Assembly: GCA_903943955.1 (NCBI GenBank)
Contig: CAJAPZ010000175.1
Location: forward strand, 1 to 62,896
Source of the DNA: an uncultured Actinomycetes bacterium
GTDB taxonomy: Bacteria > Actinomycetota > Thermoleophilia > Miltoncostaeales > Miltoncostaeaceae
Reading direction: 5' to 3'
Length of the DNA stretch: 62,896 nucleotides
Position 1 is the first letter of the stretch; every line of letters starts with the position of its first letter. The position numbers were made by a program, and so were the translations under genes. Positions 44,165 to 52,052 of the stretch are shown piece after piece. The notes under the pieces were generated by a model that worked only from the letters and a program-made list of their open reading frames with translations, was not told where the DNA came from and made no database searches.

Positions 44165-45277
44165 CTATCGCACGTATCCATCGGCCCCGGCCAGCACAAA
44201 GCGATCGCGGTGCACGATCTCGCTCGGCGCACCGGGCAGCACGCCTGCGGCCTGGTCGGACCGCATACCGATTACCCGACGAACCTCATCTGCAGAGAGC
44301 TCCGTAATGCCCTTGCCCACCTCGGTGCCGTCCGGGCCGGCAACCACCACGGCATCCCCTGCACGGAAGGTGCCGTCGCAGGCGGTGACACCCACCGGCA
44401 GCAGCGATGTGCCCTTCTCGACGAGGGCGCGTACGGCGCCAGTATCGACGGTGATCGTTCCCATGCTGGGTTTGGCGTGACGGAGCCACATCTTGAAGGA
44501 GGCCTGTGGGCGTCCGGAGGCGGGAAACCGTGTGCCCACCGGCTCGCCGGCAGCCGCGGCAGGGATGACACCCGCGTCACGACCACTGGCGATCACGCAG
44601 GTAACACCGCATCCGGCGGCGATACCGGCCGATGCCAGTTTGCTTTCGATGCCACCACTGCCGATCCCCGACCCGGGGAGCACCGCCAACTCGACCTCAC
44701 GCGGGTCCGTGCCAACAGCCACCTCGCCGATCAGTTCAGGTCCGCTCGTCCCCGGTGCATACAGCCCATCACGGTCGGTGAGCAGCAGCAGTACCCGGGC
44801 GCGAAGCAGGATTGCCACCTGGGCGGCCAGCACGTCGTTGTCGCCAAAGGTGAGCTCATCGGTGGCGGTCGTGTCGTTCTCGTTGATCACCGGAACCGTG
44901 CCCAATGCCACAAGGCGCTCAAGCGTGTTCTGCGCGTTTACATAGGAGGTGCGGTGTTCAAGGTCGGCCGACGTGAGCAGAACCTGCGCGGGCACCACCC
45001 CGTGCGCGGCGAAGGCTGTGATGTACCGCGCGAACAAGGCCCCTTGGCCCACCGCGGATGCCGCCTGCAGGTCGGGAAGGGCGTCAGGACGGCTCGCAAT
45101 ACCGAGCACACCCAGCCCGCACGCGATGGCGCCGCTCGACACCAGCACCGGATTCATGCCGGCATCGCGCAGTGCAGCGATCTCGGCCACTCGCGCCACG
45201 AGCACGTCCTCGCGCAGCACGCCCTGCTCGTCCACCAGCGTGGATGAGCCGATCTTGATGACGATGACGTCGGTCAC
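44165..45277 (-). CDS. proB: Glutamate 5-kinase with PUA domain
   Basis: First, feedback-controlled step of proline synthesis. It has 370 residues: an amino-acid kinase domain (VIVIKIGSSTLVD, VLVSSGAIACG, VPVINENDTTATDELTFGDND, LLLTDRDGLY, GSGGIESKLASA) and a C-terminal PUA domain (GTITVDTGAVRALVEKGTSLL). GTG at 45277 overlaps the obgE stop as GTGA. The asparagine/aspartate feedback site region is intact, so proline inhibition is expected. Confidence 0.96.
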   Translation of the reverse strand: MTDVIVIKIGSSTLVDEQGVLREDVLVARVAEIAALRDAGMNPVLVSSGAIACGLGVLGIASRPDALPDLQAASAVGQGALFARYITAFAAHGVVPAQVLLTSADLEHRTSYVNAQNTLERLVALGTVPVINENDTTATDELTFGDNDVLAAQVAILLRARVLLLLTDRDGLYAPGTSGPELIGEVAVGTDPREVELAVLPGSGIGSGGIESKLASAGIAAGCGVTCVIASGRDAGVIPAAAAGEPVGTRFPASGRPQASFKMWLRHAKPSMGTITVDTGAVRALVEKGTSLLPVGVTACDGTFRAGDAVVVAGPDGTEVGKGITELSADEVRRVIGMRSDQAAGVLPGAPSEIVHRDRFVLAGADGYVR

Positions 45278-46203
45278 GCGATCCACTCGATCAGCGCGTC
45301 GCGGAGTTCGGGAATGCCCTCCCCGGTTTCCGCGGAGGTAGCGAAGTCGACGCCGTCCGGTGGGTCCTCGAGATCGCACTTGGTGGCGACGATCACCTGA
45401 CGGGCGCGCTCGGGGGCGTACGGCGCAATACCGGCGCGAACGAGGGCGATGCGCTCGTCGGCATCCCACGGGTCAGATGCATCAACGCAGTGCAGGATGA
45501 CCTTGGCGCGCTCCAACTGTCCGAGTGCGGCACCGTTGCGCTCGCTGCCGTCGGCGGCAAGCCCCGGAAGATCGGCCACCAGGTGGGGTTCACCGAAGCC
45601 ATCGTCCAGCGGGCCGAGCGCCGGCTCCTTCGTGGTGTGCGGGTACGGGGCGACCGTGGCGCTCGCACCGGTGATGGCATTGAGCAGCGAGGTCTTGCCC
45701 GAGTTCGGCATGCCCACGATGGCCACATCAACCGGCAGGCGCATCTCCAGTACAAGCCACGTGCCCTCGCCATCCTCGCCCGGCACGGTAATGCGGGGGG
45801 CGCGCTGCGTTGATGACCGGAAGGCGCGGTTGCCCACGCCACCACCACCGCCACGTGCCACCGACACGCGATCGCCCACCGCACCGAGTACGGCGATCTC
45901 CTCGTCATCGCGTAGCACGCGGGTACCGGGCGGAACGCTCACCTCGAGGTCGCCGCCATTCCTGCCGTGCTTATTGCGTCCCTCGCCGTCACCGCCAACG
46001 GTTGCCTTGTGGTGCACCGCGTGGCGGAACTGCGTCAGGTCGATCATCTGCTCGTCGGCGACCAGCACGACGTCGCCGCCGCGTCCGCCGTTCCCCCCAT
46101 CGGGGCCGCCCTTGGGCGAATGCGCCTCACGACGGAACGAGAGGCAACCGTTGCCCCCGCGTCCCGCCTGGACGTGGATCTGGGCCCGATCGGTAAATGA
46201 CAT
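45274..46203 (-). CDS. obgE: GTPase ObgE/CgtA, without C-terminal OCT domain
   Basis: 50S-assembly and stringent-response GTPase. It has 309 residues: the glycine-rich Obg fold (QAGRGGNGCLSFRREAHSPKGGPDGGNGG, in parts) and the G domain with GMPNSGKTSLLNA, YPHTTKEPALG, DLPGL and a G4 of TKCD where NKxD is usual. The C-terminal OCT domain found in mycobacterial and streptomycete Obg is missing. ATG at 46203 starts MSFTDRAQIHV. It follows rpmA by 28 nt in the rplU-rpmA-obg operon. Confidence 0.95.
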   Translation of the reverse strand: MSFTDRAQIHVQAGRGGNGCLSFRREAHSPKGGPDGGNGGRGGDVVLVADEQMIDLTQFRHAVHHKATVGGDGEGRNKHGRNGGDLEVSVPPGTRVLRDDEEIAVLGAVGDRVSVARGGGGGVGNRAFRSSTQRAPRITVPGEDGEGTWLVLEMRLPVDVAIVGMPNSGKTSLLNAITGASATVAPYPHTTKEPALGPLDDGFGEPHLVADLPGLAADGSERNGAALGQLERAKVILHCVDASDPWDADERIALVRAGIAPYAPERARQVIVATKCDLEDPPDGVDFATSAETGEGIPELRDALIEWIA

Positions 46204-46231
46204 GGTGCGGAGCCTCAGGCCCCGCCCCGGC

Positions 46232-46498
46232 TCAGGACGCCGGGGCCTCCACCGGGTGCACGAAGACGCGCCGACCCTTGATGCCATTTGTGAACTCCAC
46301 CCGGCCACTCACGGTGGCGAAGATGGTGTGGTCACGACCGATGCCGGTACCGTTGGCGGGCTTGAACACAGTGCCGCGCTGGCGGACGATGATCGAACCT
46401 GCCGGAATGACCTGGCCAGCGAACACCTTCACGCCGAGGCGCTTGGAGTTCGAATCGCGACCGTTGCGGCTGGAGCCGCCACCCTTCTTATGTGCCAT
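46232..46498 (-). CDS. rpmA: 50S ribosomal protein L27
   Basis: An 88-residue protein near the peptidyl-transferase centre: [42 protein letters not shown] and [10 protein letters not shown] are diagnostic. No N-terminal processing extension of the firmicute type is present. It lies 3 nt after rplU and precedes obgE. Confidence 0.97.
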   Translation of the reverse strand: MAHKKGGGSSRNGRDSNSKRLGVKVFAGQVIPAGSIIVRQRGTVFKPANGTGIGRDHTIFATVSGRVEFTNGIKGRRVFVHPVEAPAS

Positions 46499-46501
46499 TG
46501 C

Positions 46502-46798
46502 TCAGCCCCCGATTGCCGTGATGCGCACCCGCGAAAGGTGCGAGCGGTGACCCATCTTGCGCTTGCTGTCCTTCTTGGCGCGGTAGGTGAAAACCGTGAT
46601 CTTCGGTCCGAGAACGTGCTCCTCGACCTCCGCCGTCACGGTGCCCCCATCAGTGATGCCATCGGCGCTCCCGGTTGCGAGAACCCTGGGCGAGATGGAC
46701 TCACCGGGCTCGGCCGCAATGCGGTCGACGACGATACGCTCACCTTCACGCACCCTGTACTGCTTGCCCCCGAGGGCGATCACGGCATACTCAGCCAC
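46502..46798 (-). CDS. rplU: 50S ribosomal protein L21
   Basis: A 98-residue 23S rRNA-binding protein, with YAVIALGGKQYRVREGE at the start and HRSHLSRVRITAI at the end. GTG at 46798 (MAEYAVIALGG) is 6 nt after GGAG and preferred. ATG at 46804 directly abuts that site and is less likely. The leader contains a small hairpin (GACGGG/CCCGTC, 46818-46832). It is divergent from the substrate-binding protein gene. Confidence 0.95.
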   Translation of the reverse strand: MAEYAVIALGGKQYRVREGERIVVDRIAAEPGESISPRVLATGSADGITDGGTVTAEVEEHVLGPKITVFTYRAKKDSKRKMGHRSHLSRVRITAIGG

Positions 46799-46849
46799 GG
46801 ACATCTCCACTACTGACGACGGGACGCCCGTCTCCGGACGCGATCGCGC

Positions 46850-48499
46850 ATGGTAGCGACACCGGACCCGAAGTACCACACCGAAGGGGAAATCTCGCAC
46901 CCACGCATCGCACGTATCGCCGGTATCGGGCTCCTGATCGCGATTTCGGGCACCTCGCAGGCCCTCGCGGCCAGCGGTGAGCTACGCGTGGAGGCTGGGG
47001 GCAACCCGGACTTCCTCGACCCTGCACTGGCCCGGGACCCGCTCGCGTGGCAGATAATGGGAGCCACGCAGGGCGGTCTGGTGGCGTTCCGGCGTGCCGG
47101 AGGTACTCCGGGAACCACCGTGGTGCCAGACCTCGCCACAGCCCTTCCGGTCGTCTCGCCCAACGGTCTGACGCTCACGTTCACGCTGAGGGATGACGTG
47201 CGGTTTGGCCCGCCCGCCTCGCGCGTTGCGCTGCCAAGCGACGTGAAGAGCAGCCTCGAGCGCATGCTCATCCTCGACTCCCGTGGCACCGCGCTCTACA
47301 CCGCGATTGATGGCGCCCCGGCCGTAATCGCGGGGCGCACCCGACGGCTGTCCGGCGTCGTGGCCGACGACGCCGCGCGTACCGTCACCATCAGCCTCAC
47401 ACGACGAGACCCATCGCTCGTGCAGGCGCTCGCGCTGCCCTTTGCATCGGTCGTTCCCAAGGGCACCCGCGCGGTCGATCAAACCGTTGACCCACCGGCC
47501 GGCCTCGGGCCGTACGCCATCTCGGCCTTCGACCCCGACCGGCGCATCGTTCTCACACCGAACCCGGGCTACGTGGCGCGGGACGGCCTGCCCGCTGGCC
47601 ATGCAGCCCGCATCACCATCTCCCTCGGCTACACACCCCGAGCCGCGGCGGCACACGTCGCAACCGGGGAGGCCGACTACTCGGTAATGCCAATCGCCCA
47701 GGCGGCCACGCGTCGCGGTGGATACGCGGCCGGGGCCACCGCCAATTCCATCACCATCTCGGCGACGGCATACGTGGCAATCGACTCATCCCAGGCCCCG
47801 TTTACGAATCCAGGTGTCCGGCGCGCCGTCGGGCTAGCGCTCGATCGCACGGCGGCGGCAGCGGCGATCAGCACCGGGGCCCGTCCTGCCAGCCGCATGA
47901 TTCCCCCGGGCACGCCGGGGAGCCGTCCGGGGACCACTGCGCCCGACCTGCGGACCGCACGGGCACTGGTGTCCGGAGCGGGGGCCACCGGAACCGCGGT
48001 AACGCTCTGGACGGGAACCGGATCCGCTGAGCGCGCCATCGCCCCGGCAGTGCGTGACGCACTTTCGAAGATGGGCCTCGCCCCAGTCATGAGGGCGCTG
48101 CCAAAGAACTCGGGCCTCGGCCGCGCTGCCCCGCGTGCTGCGATCGCCACCGCCATCTGGACCCAGACGCTCCCAGATGGATCAGATGCCTATGCGCAAC
48201 TGCTGGGCACCACCGCTCCGGGCACGCCCGCCACCCCACCGGTACCCGCCATCACCGGCGATGCTGTCCTTCGATCGCGCGCCCGATCAGCCGCCAACGC
48301 GGTCCTCGGTACCGGGCGCGATTTGGCATGGGCACAGGTGGATGCCCGCGCGGTGGCCAACGGCCGTGTGGTGCCGGTCGCCACCCCCGTGGCAACGGAG
48401 GTCACCGCATCCGGTGTGTCCGGTGTGACGGTGAACCCCGTGCTTGGAGTACTGCTCGGATCGCTGCAGCCCGCGGGCGCGAGCGATCCCGCGCGTTAG
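46850..48499 (+). CDS. Orphan ABC transporter substrate-binding protein, family 5 (peptide/nickel type)
   Basis: Secreted solute receptor of 549 residues with signal peptide (RIARIAGIGLLIAISGTSQALA) and the SBP_bac_5 layout: PDFLDPALARDPLAWQI, PDLATALPVVSPNGLTLTFTLRDDVRFG, GLGPYAISAFDPDRRIVLTPNPGY and FTNPGVRRAVGLALDRTA. There is no lipobox. No permease or ATPase gene is next to it, so the ligand and transporter are unknown. It is the only plus-strand gene in the rsfS-clpX block, placed head-to-head with rplU and tail-to-tail with rng. Its TAG shares TTAG with the rng TAA. Confidence 0.85.
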   Translation: MVATPDPKYHTEGEISHPRIARIAGIGLLIAISGTSQALAASGELRVEAGGNPDFLDPALARDPLAWQIMGATQGGLVAFRRAGGTPGTTVVPDLATALPVVSPNGLTLTFTLRDDVRFGPPASRVALPSDVKSSLERMLILDSRGTALYTAIDGAPAVIAGRTRRLSGVVADDAARTVTISLTRRDPSLVQALALPFASVVPKGTRAVDQTVDPPAGLGPYAISAFDPDRRIVLTPNPGYVARDGLPAGHAARITISLGYTPRAAAAHVATGEADYSVMPIAQAATRRGGYAAGATANSITISATAYVAIDSSQAPFTNPGVRRAVGLALDRTAAAAAISTGARPASRMIPPGTPGSRPGTTAPDLRTARALVSGAGATGTAVTLWTGTGSAERAIAPAVRDALSKMGLAPVMRALPKNSGLGRAAPRAAIATAIWTQTLPDGSDAYAQLLGTTAPGTPATPPVPAITGDAVLRSRARSAANAVLGTGRDLAWAQVDARAVANGRVVPVATPVATEVTASGVSGVTVNPVLGVLLGSLQPAGASDPAR

Positions 48500-50019
48500 G
48501 CCCCTGCGGGCTTCGCGGCGGACCGGCTGCGAGTGGTGCGGGTACGCGAACGGCTCGCACCGCTCCCCGCGGCCCCACCACCCACGCGAGCACTCCCCGG
48601 TGCCAACGAGGCATCCGACTCCAGTGTGATCGAGAGGCCGAGGTCCTCCTCAATCGCCGCCAGCACCGCGCCGTCGTCTGCGGTGAGGAACCCAAGGACC
48701 TCCGGGTGAACACTCACGGCAACGGACGACTCAGATGTGCCGGTAAGCGCCATACGGATCTGGCGCTCGGCGTCAATGGCGTGGGTCTCGGCACTCACAA
48801 CGAATCCCTGCCCCCCACATGTGGGGCAGTGGTTGGTCATGATCTCGCGGGCACCGTCGCTGATGTTCTGACGCGTCATCTGCACCAGACCGAGCGGCGA
48901 GATCTCCACCACGAAGGTGCGGGTACGGTCGTTCGCGAGTGCGTCGTTGAGCGCCTGAGTCACCGCCCGGCGGTTCTTCGCGTTATCCATGTCGATGAAG
49001 TCGATAACGATGATGCCGCCGATGTCGCGCAGCCGCAGTTGGCGCACAACCTCGGTGGCCGCCTCGAGATTGGTACGGGTGATGGTGTCTTCGAGCTGGG
49101 TGTTGCCACGCCCCACGTTCTTGCCCGAGTTGACGTCGATCACCGTCATGGCCTCGGTGTCGTCGATCACCAGTGACCCGCCGGATGCGAGTGGTACGCG
49201 GCGATTGAGCGTGCCCCGGATGGCGTCCTCCACCCCGAAGTGCTTGAGCAACTGCCCCTCGCCGTCCCACACCTTCACGCGATCGGCGAGTTCCGGCGAC
49301 GTGCGTCGCAGGAACCCCACGATGCGCTCGTGCTGGCGGGCATCGTCCACGAGCACCTCGTCGACACTCTCGTTGAGGATGTCGCGGATGACCTTAAGTG
49401 ACGAGTCGGCCTCGCTGTAGAGCAGTGACGGAAGCGGCACCTGCGCCGACCGCTCGCGGATGGCCTTCCACAGCAGGTTGAGCGATGCGAGGTCGCGCGC
49501 AAGCTCAGTAGCCGATGCGCCCGCCGCCGCGGTACGCACGATCAGGCCTCCCCCATCGCGCGGCAACTTCTTGCAGATGTCGCGCAGGCGGTGGCGCTCA
49601 TCGTCATCAAGGCGCTTTGAGATCCCGATGCCGTCGCCGAACGGCACGTACACAAGAAACCGGCCAGCCAGCGACAACTGCATCGTGAGTCGTGCACCCT
49701 TGGTCCCCATCGGGTCCTTGACGGCCTGCACGATGACTTCGTCGCCTTTTTTGAGCATGTCCGCGATCAGGCGCTTCTTCTTGGGCACGCCCTCGGCCAC
49801 CACGTCATCCACATGGAGGAAGCCGTTCTTGCCGATGCCGACCTCGATGAATGAGGCCTCCATACCGGCAAGCACGCTCTCCACGCGGCCCTTCCAGATG
49901 TGGCCCACAACTGAGCCCTTGCCACGACGCTCAATCTGCACCTCGGCGACGCGCCCATCCTCAAGGATGGCCACGCGCGTCTCGGCGCGATCGATTGACA
50001 CCAGAATCTGCTTGATCAG
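48496..50019 (-). CDS. rng: Ribonuclease E/G family endoribonuclease, probable CTG start
   Basis: Single-strand endoribonuclease for rRNA and mRNA processing. It has 507 residues: an S1-like domain near GSVVGHIWKGRVESVLAGMEASFIEVG, the RNase H-like/catalytic part with MTVIDVNSGK and IIVIDFIDMD (metal Asp residues), the CPTCGGQG zinc-link motif and a short basic tail (SRSRTRTTRSRSAAKPAG). The first GTG, at 50001, would drop IKQILV, which belongs to the normal N-terminus. CTG at 50019 restores it, overlaps the preceding stop as CTGA and follows AAGGGGAAGAG. The flanks mreBCD-rodA and rplU-rpmA are the usual neighbours. Confidence 0.93.
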   Translation of the reverse strand: MIKQILVSIDRAETRVAILEDGRVAEVQIERRGKGSVVGHIWKGRVESVLAGMEASFIEVGIGKNGFLHVDDVVAEGVPKKKRLIADMLKKGDEVIVQAVKDPMGTKGARLTMQLSLAGRFLVYVPFGDGIGISKRLDDDERHRLRDICKKLPRDGGGLIVRTAAAGASATELARDLASLNLLWKAIRERSAQVPLPSLLYSEADSSLKVIRDILNESVDEVLVDDARQHERIVGFLRRTSPELADRVKVWDGEGQLLKHFGVEDAIRGTLNRRVPLASGGSLVIDDTEAMTVIDVNSGKNVGRGNTQLEDTITRTNLEAATEVVRQLRLRDIGGIIVIDFIDMDNAKNRRAVTQALNDALANDRTRTFVVEISPLGLVQMTRQNISDGAREIMTNHCPTCGGQGFVVSAETHAIDAERQIRMALTGTSESSVAVSVHPEVLGFLTADDGAVLAAIEEDLGLSITLESDASLAPGSARVGGGAAGSGASRSRTRTTRSRSAAKPAGA

Positions 50020-50876
50020 CTCTTCCCCTTCCGCCCCAGACGGGCGCGGATGAACGCTTTGACGGCGTCCTTCGGATCGATGTTCATGTCGTCGTCGAGC
50101 CGGCGCGAAATACGCTCCGTCGCCGCGGCAAGTGCCACGGTCGAGGCCCATGCGACAGCACCTCGCACCATCCAACTGGGTGCGGGCACGATACGTGATG
50201 CGCCGCGGGCGACGATGCCCACGGCGATACCCGTTGCGGTCGCTGCGACCACCTCGGGAATGCGCTTGGCGGAAAGACCCTGCCCCTCGGCAGACCCCAT
50301 TCGCACCACCATTGCGTGCTGGGCAGCCGCGCTGCCCGAGAACCAGTTGAGCGCGCCGGCAATTGCCGACTCCCGTGCGGCCACGTCGACCAGGTGGCGA
50401 TGCACCGGGTCCCGTAACGCCGGGTAGCGCCTGGCAGCGGGCACCATGCCCGTGCCGAGCGAGCGGATGACGGCCTGCATCACCGCACTCACAGATGAAT
50501 CGGACTCCAGATCGGGCACGAATGCCAGATCGCCGATCGTGACGTCATCCTCGGCGAGCAACTCGCGCTCGATGCGGCCACGCTCATGCAGTGCGCACAC
50601 GATGAGAACGAGCGTGCGATGGTTCTGCCGAGACCTGGCGGCAACTTCGAGGGCGGCGGCACGGACATCGTCACCGGCGCCCAGCGGGATAACCAGCAGG
50701 GTGGCTGCAGTCCGGTCGCCAACGGGTACGCCGAGCATCCCCGACAGCCGGCCACCCAGTACGGGGCTCGTCGGCAGGATCGCCATCACGCCTCCGTCGA
50801 GGGCCTGCTCGTGATGCTCGCGGGTGTCCTTGGCCACGCGGTTGACTCGCTTGGCCAGCGTGGTGATGGCGCCCAT
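50016..50876 (-). CDS. Membrane-associated hypothetical protein, DUF697-like
   Basis: A 286-residue protein between rodA and rng. The N-terminal half looks like an alpha/beta domain (TLLVIPLGAGDD, RTLVLIVCALHERGRIE, DLAFVPDLESD) without a P-loop. The C-terminal half resembles DUF697 (YcjF-type): AAAQHAMVVRMGSAEGQGL, RIPEVVAATATGIAVGIVAR and a second hydrophobic stretch MVRGAVAWASTVALAAATER, giving one or two membrane segments. DUF697 is usually attached to a GTPase; here it is not. ATG at 50876 lies 1 nt... directly after the rodA TAG, and the end overlaps rng as CTGA. A wall-synthesis link is positional only. Confidence 0.6.
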   Translation of the reverse strand: MGAITTLAKRVNRVAKDTREHHEQALDGGVMAILPTSPVLGGRLSGMLGVPVGDRTAATLLVIPLGAGDDVRAAALEVAARSRQNHRTLVLIVCALHERGRIERELLAEDDVTIGDLAFVPDLESDSSVSAVMQAVIRSLGTGMVPAARRYPALRDPVHRHLVDVAARESAIAGALNWFSGSAAAQHAMVVRMGSAEGQGLSAKRIPEVVAATATGIAVGIVARGASRIVPAPSWMVRGAVAWASTVALAAATERISRRLDDDMNIDPKDAVKAFIRARLGRKGKS

Positions 50877-52052
50877 CTATGCGGCTCCGGCGGCCTGAGC
50901 GGCGCGACCGCGCATGCCGATGCGAAGGAGGACGCCAACGGCGACAAGGTTTGTCAGTGTGTGGCTCCCGCCATACGACATCAATGGCAGCGGGATTCCC
51001 GTGATCGGCATGATCCCCACGTTCATGCCGATGTTAACGAACACCTCGAACGCCAGCATTGCGGCGATACCCGCCACCACCAGTCGCTCGAGTTCGGTGG
51101 GTGCCAATCGCATGATCACGATGGCCCGCCAGATGATGATGAAGTAGGCCGCGATGAGGAGGCCGCCCCCCAGAAATCCGAACATCTCGGCCACCACAGC
51201 GAAGATGAAGTCGGTGTGGTGCTCGGGCAGGAAGTCATTGATGGTCTGAGTGGCACCGGATGGGCCCTTGCCAAACGCACCACCCGAGCCGATGGCCACC
51301 TTGCTCTGCTCCAGCTGATATCCCGACTGCGTGCGATCGCCGCCCGAGTCCACGAACGAGGTGAGTCGATCCACCTGATACGGACGCAAAACGTCCAGCC
51401 CCGCTGCCGGAAGCACATAGAGAATCATTCCCGCCGCCGCCACGATGACCGCGCCTGCAACGATGAAGTGCGTGATGGGCTGCCCAGCCACCCAGAGGAT
51501 AGCCGCAGCGATTGCCACGTATACAAGGGCGGTTCCAAGGTCGGGCTGCAGAAACACGATGACCGCGGGCAGCATCGTGAGACCGAGCACCATCCACGAC
51601 AGCCGGGCCGGCTCGATCGCCTTCAGCCGTTCCACCACCACGACGGCAAGCACGAACGCGATCAGCACCTTGCCGAACTCTGACGGCTGCAAACGCACCG
51701 GGCCGAGCTCGATCCAGCGAGTGGATCCGCGGGCAGATGCGCCGAGCACCAACACGGCCCCCACCGACGCCACGAGAATCGCGTAGATGGTCCACACGTA
51801 ACGCGATAGATCGTCGAGGTTGAGCCGCAACATGAAGAACAGGCACACCAGTCCCACCACGGTGAACGCCAGTTGACGGGTGAAGTAGAAGCCCGAATTC
51901 GACGCCACGTCCGACTCCGTGGCGGCCCTGACCACAAACACGCCGAAGCCGGAGACCGCAAGGACCATTCCCAGCAACCACCAGTCGAGACCGGCGGCGG
52001 CCTGACGCGGGCGGGCCCCGACTCCGTGGGTCTCCCCGGTCAGGGTCGTCAT
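50877..52052 (-). CDS. rodA: Peptidoglycan glycosyltransferase RodA (SEDS family)
   Basis: Polymerises lipid II for the lateral wall, paired with PBP2. It has 391 residues and about 10 membrane helices, with the SEDS signatures RWIELGPVRLQPSEFGK, FLQPDLGTALVY, FLPEHHTDFIFAVVAEMFG and GIPLPLMSYGGSHTLTN. The ATG shares its first base with the TGA of mrdA (TGATG). It belongs to mreB-mreC-mreD-mrdA-rodA. Confidence 0.96.
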   Translation of the reverse strand: MTTLTGETHGVGARPRQAAAGLDWWLLGMVLAVSGFGVFVVRAATESDVASNSGFYFTRQLAFTVVGLVCLFFMLRLNLDDLSRYVWTIYAILVASVGAVLVLGASARGSTRWIELGPVRLQPSEFGKVLIAFVLAVVVVERLKAIEPARLSWMVLGLTMLPAVIVFLQPDLGTALVYVAIAAAILWVAGQPITHFIVAGAVIVAAAGMILYVLPAAGLDVLRPYQVDRLTSFVDSGGDRTQSGYQLEQSKVAIGSGGAFGKGPSGATQTINDFLPEHHTDFIFAVVAEMFGFLGGGLLIAAYFIIIWRAIVIMRLAPTELERLVVAGIAAMLAFEVFVNIGMNVGIMPITGIPLPLMSYGGSHTLTNLVAVGVLLRIGMRGRAAQAAGAA

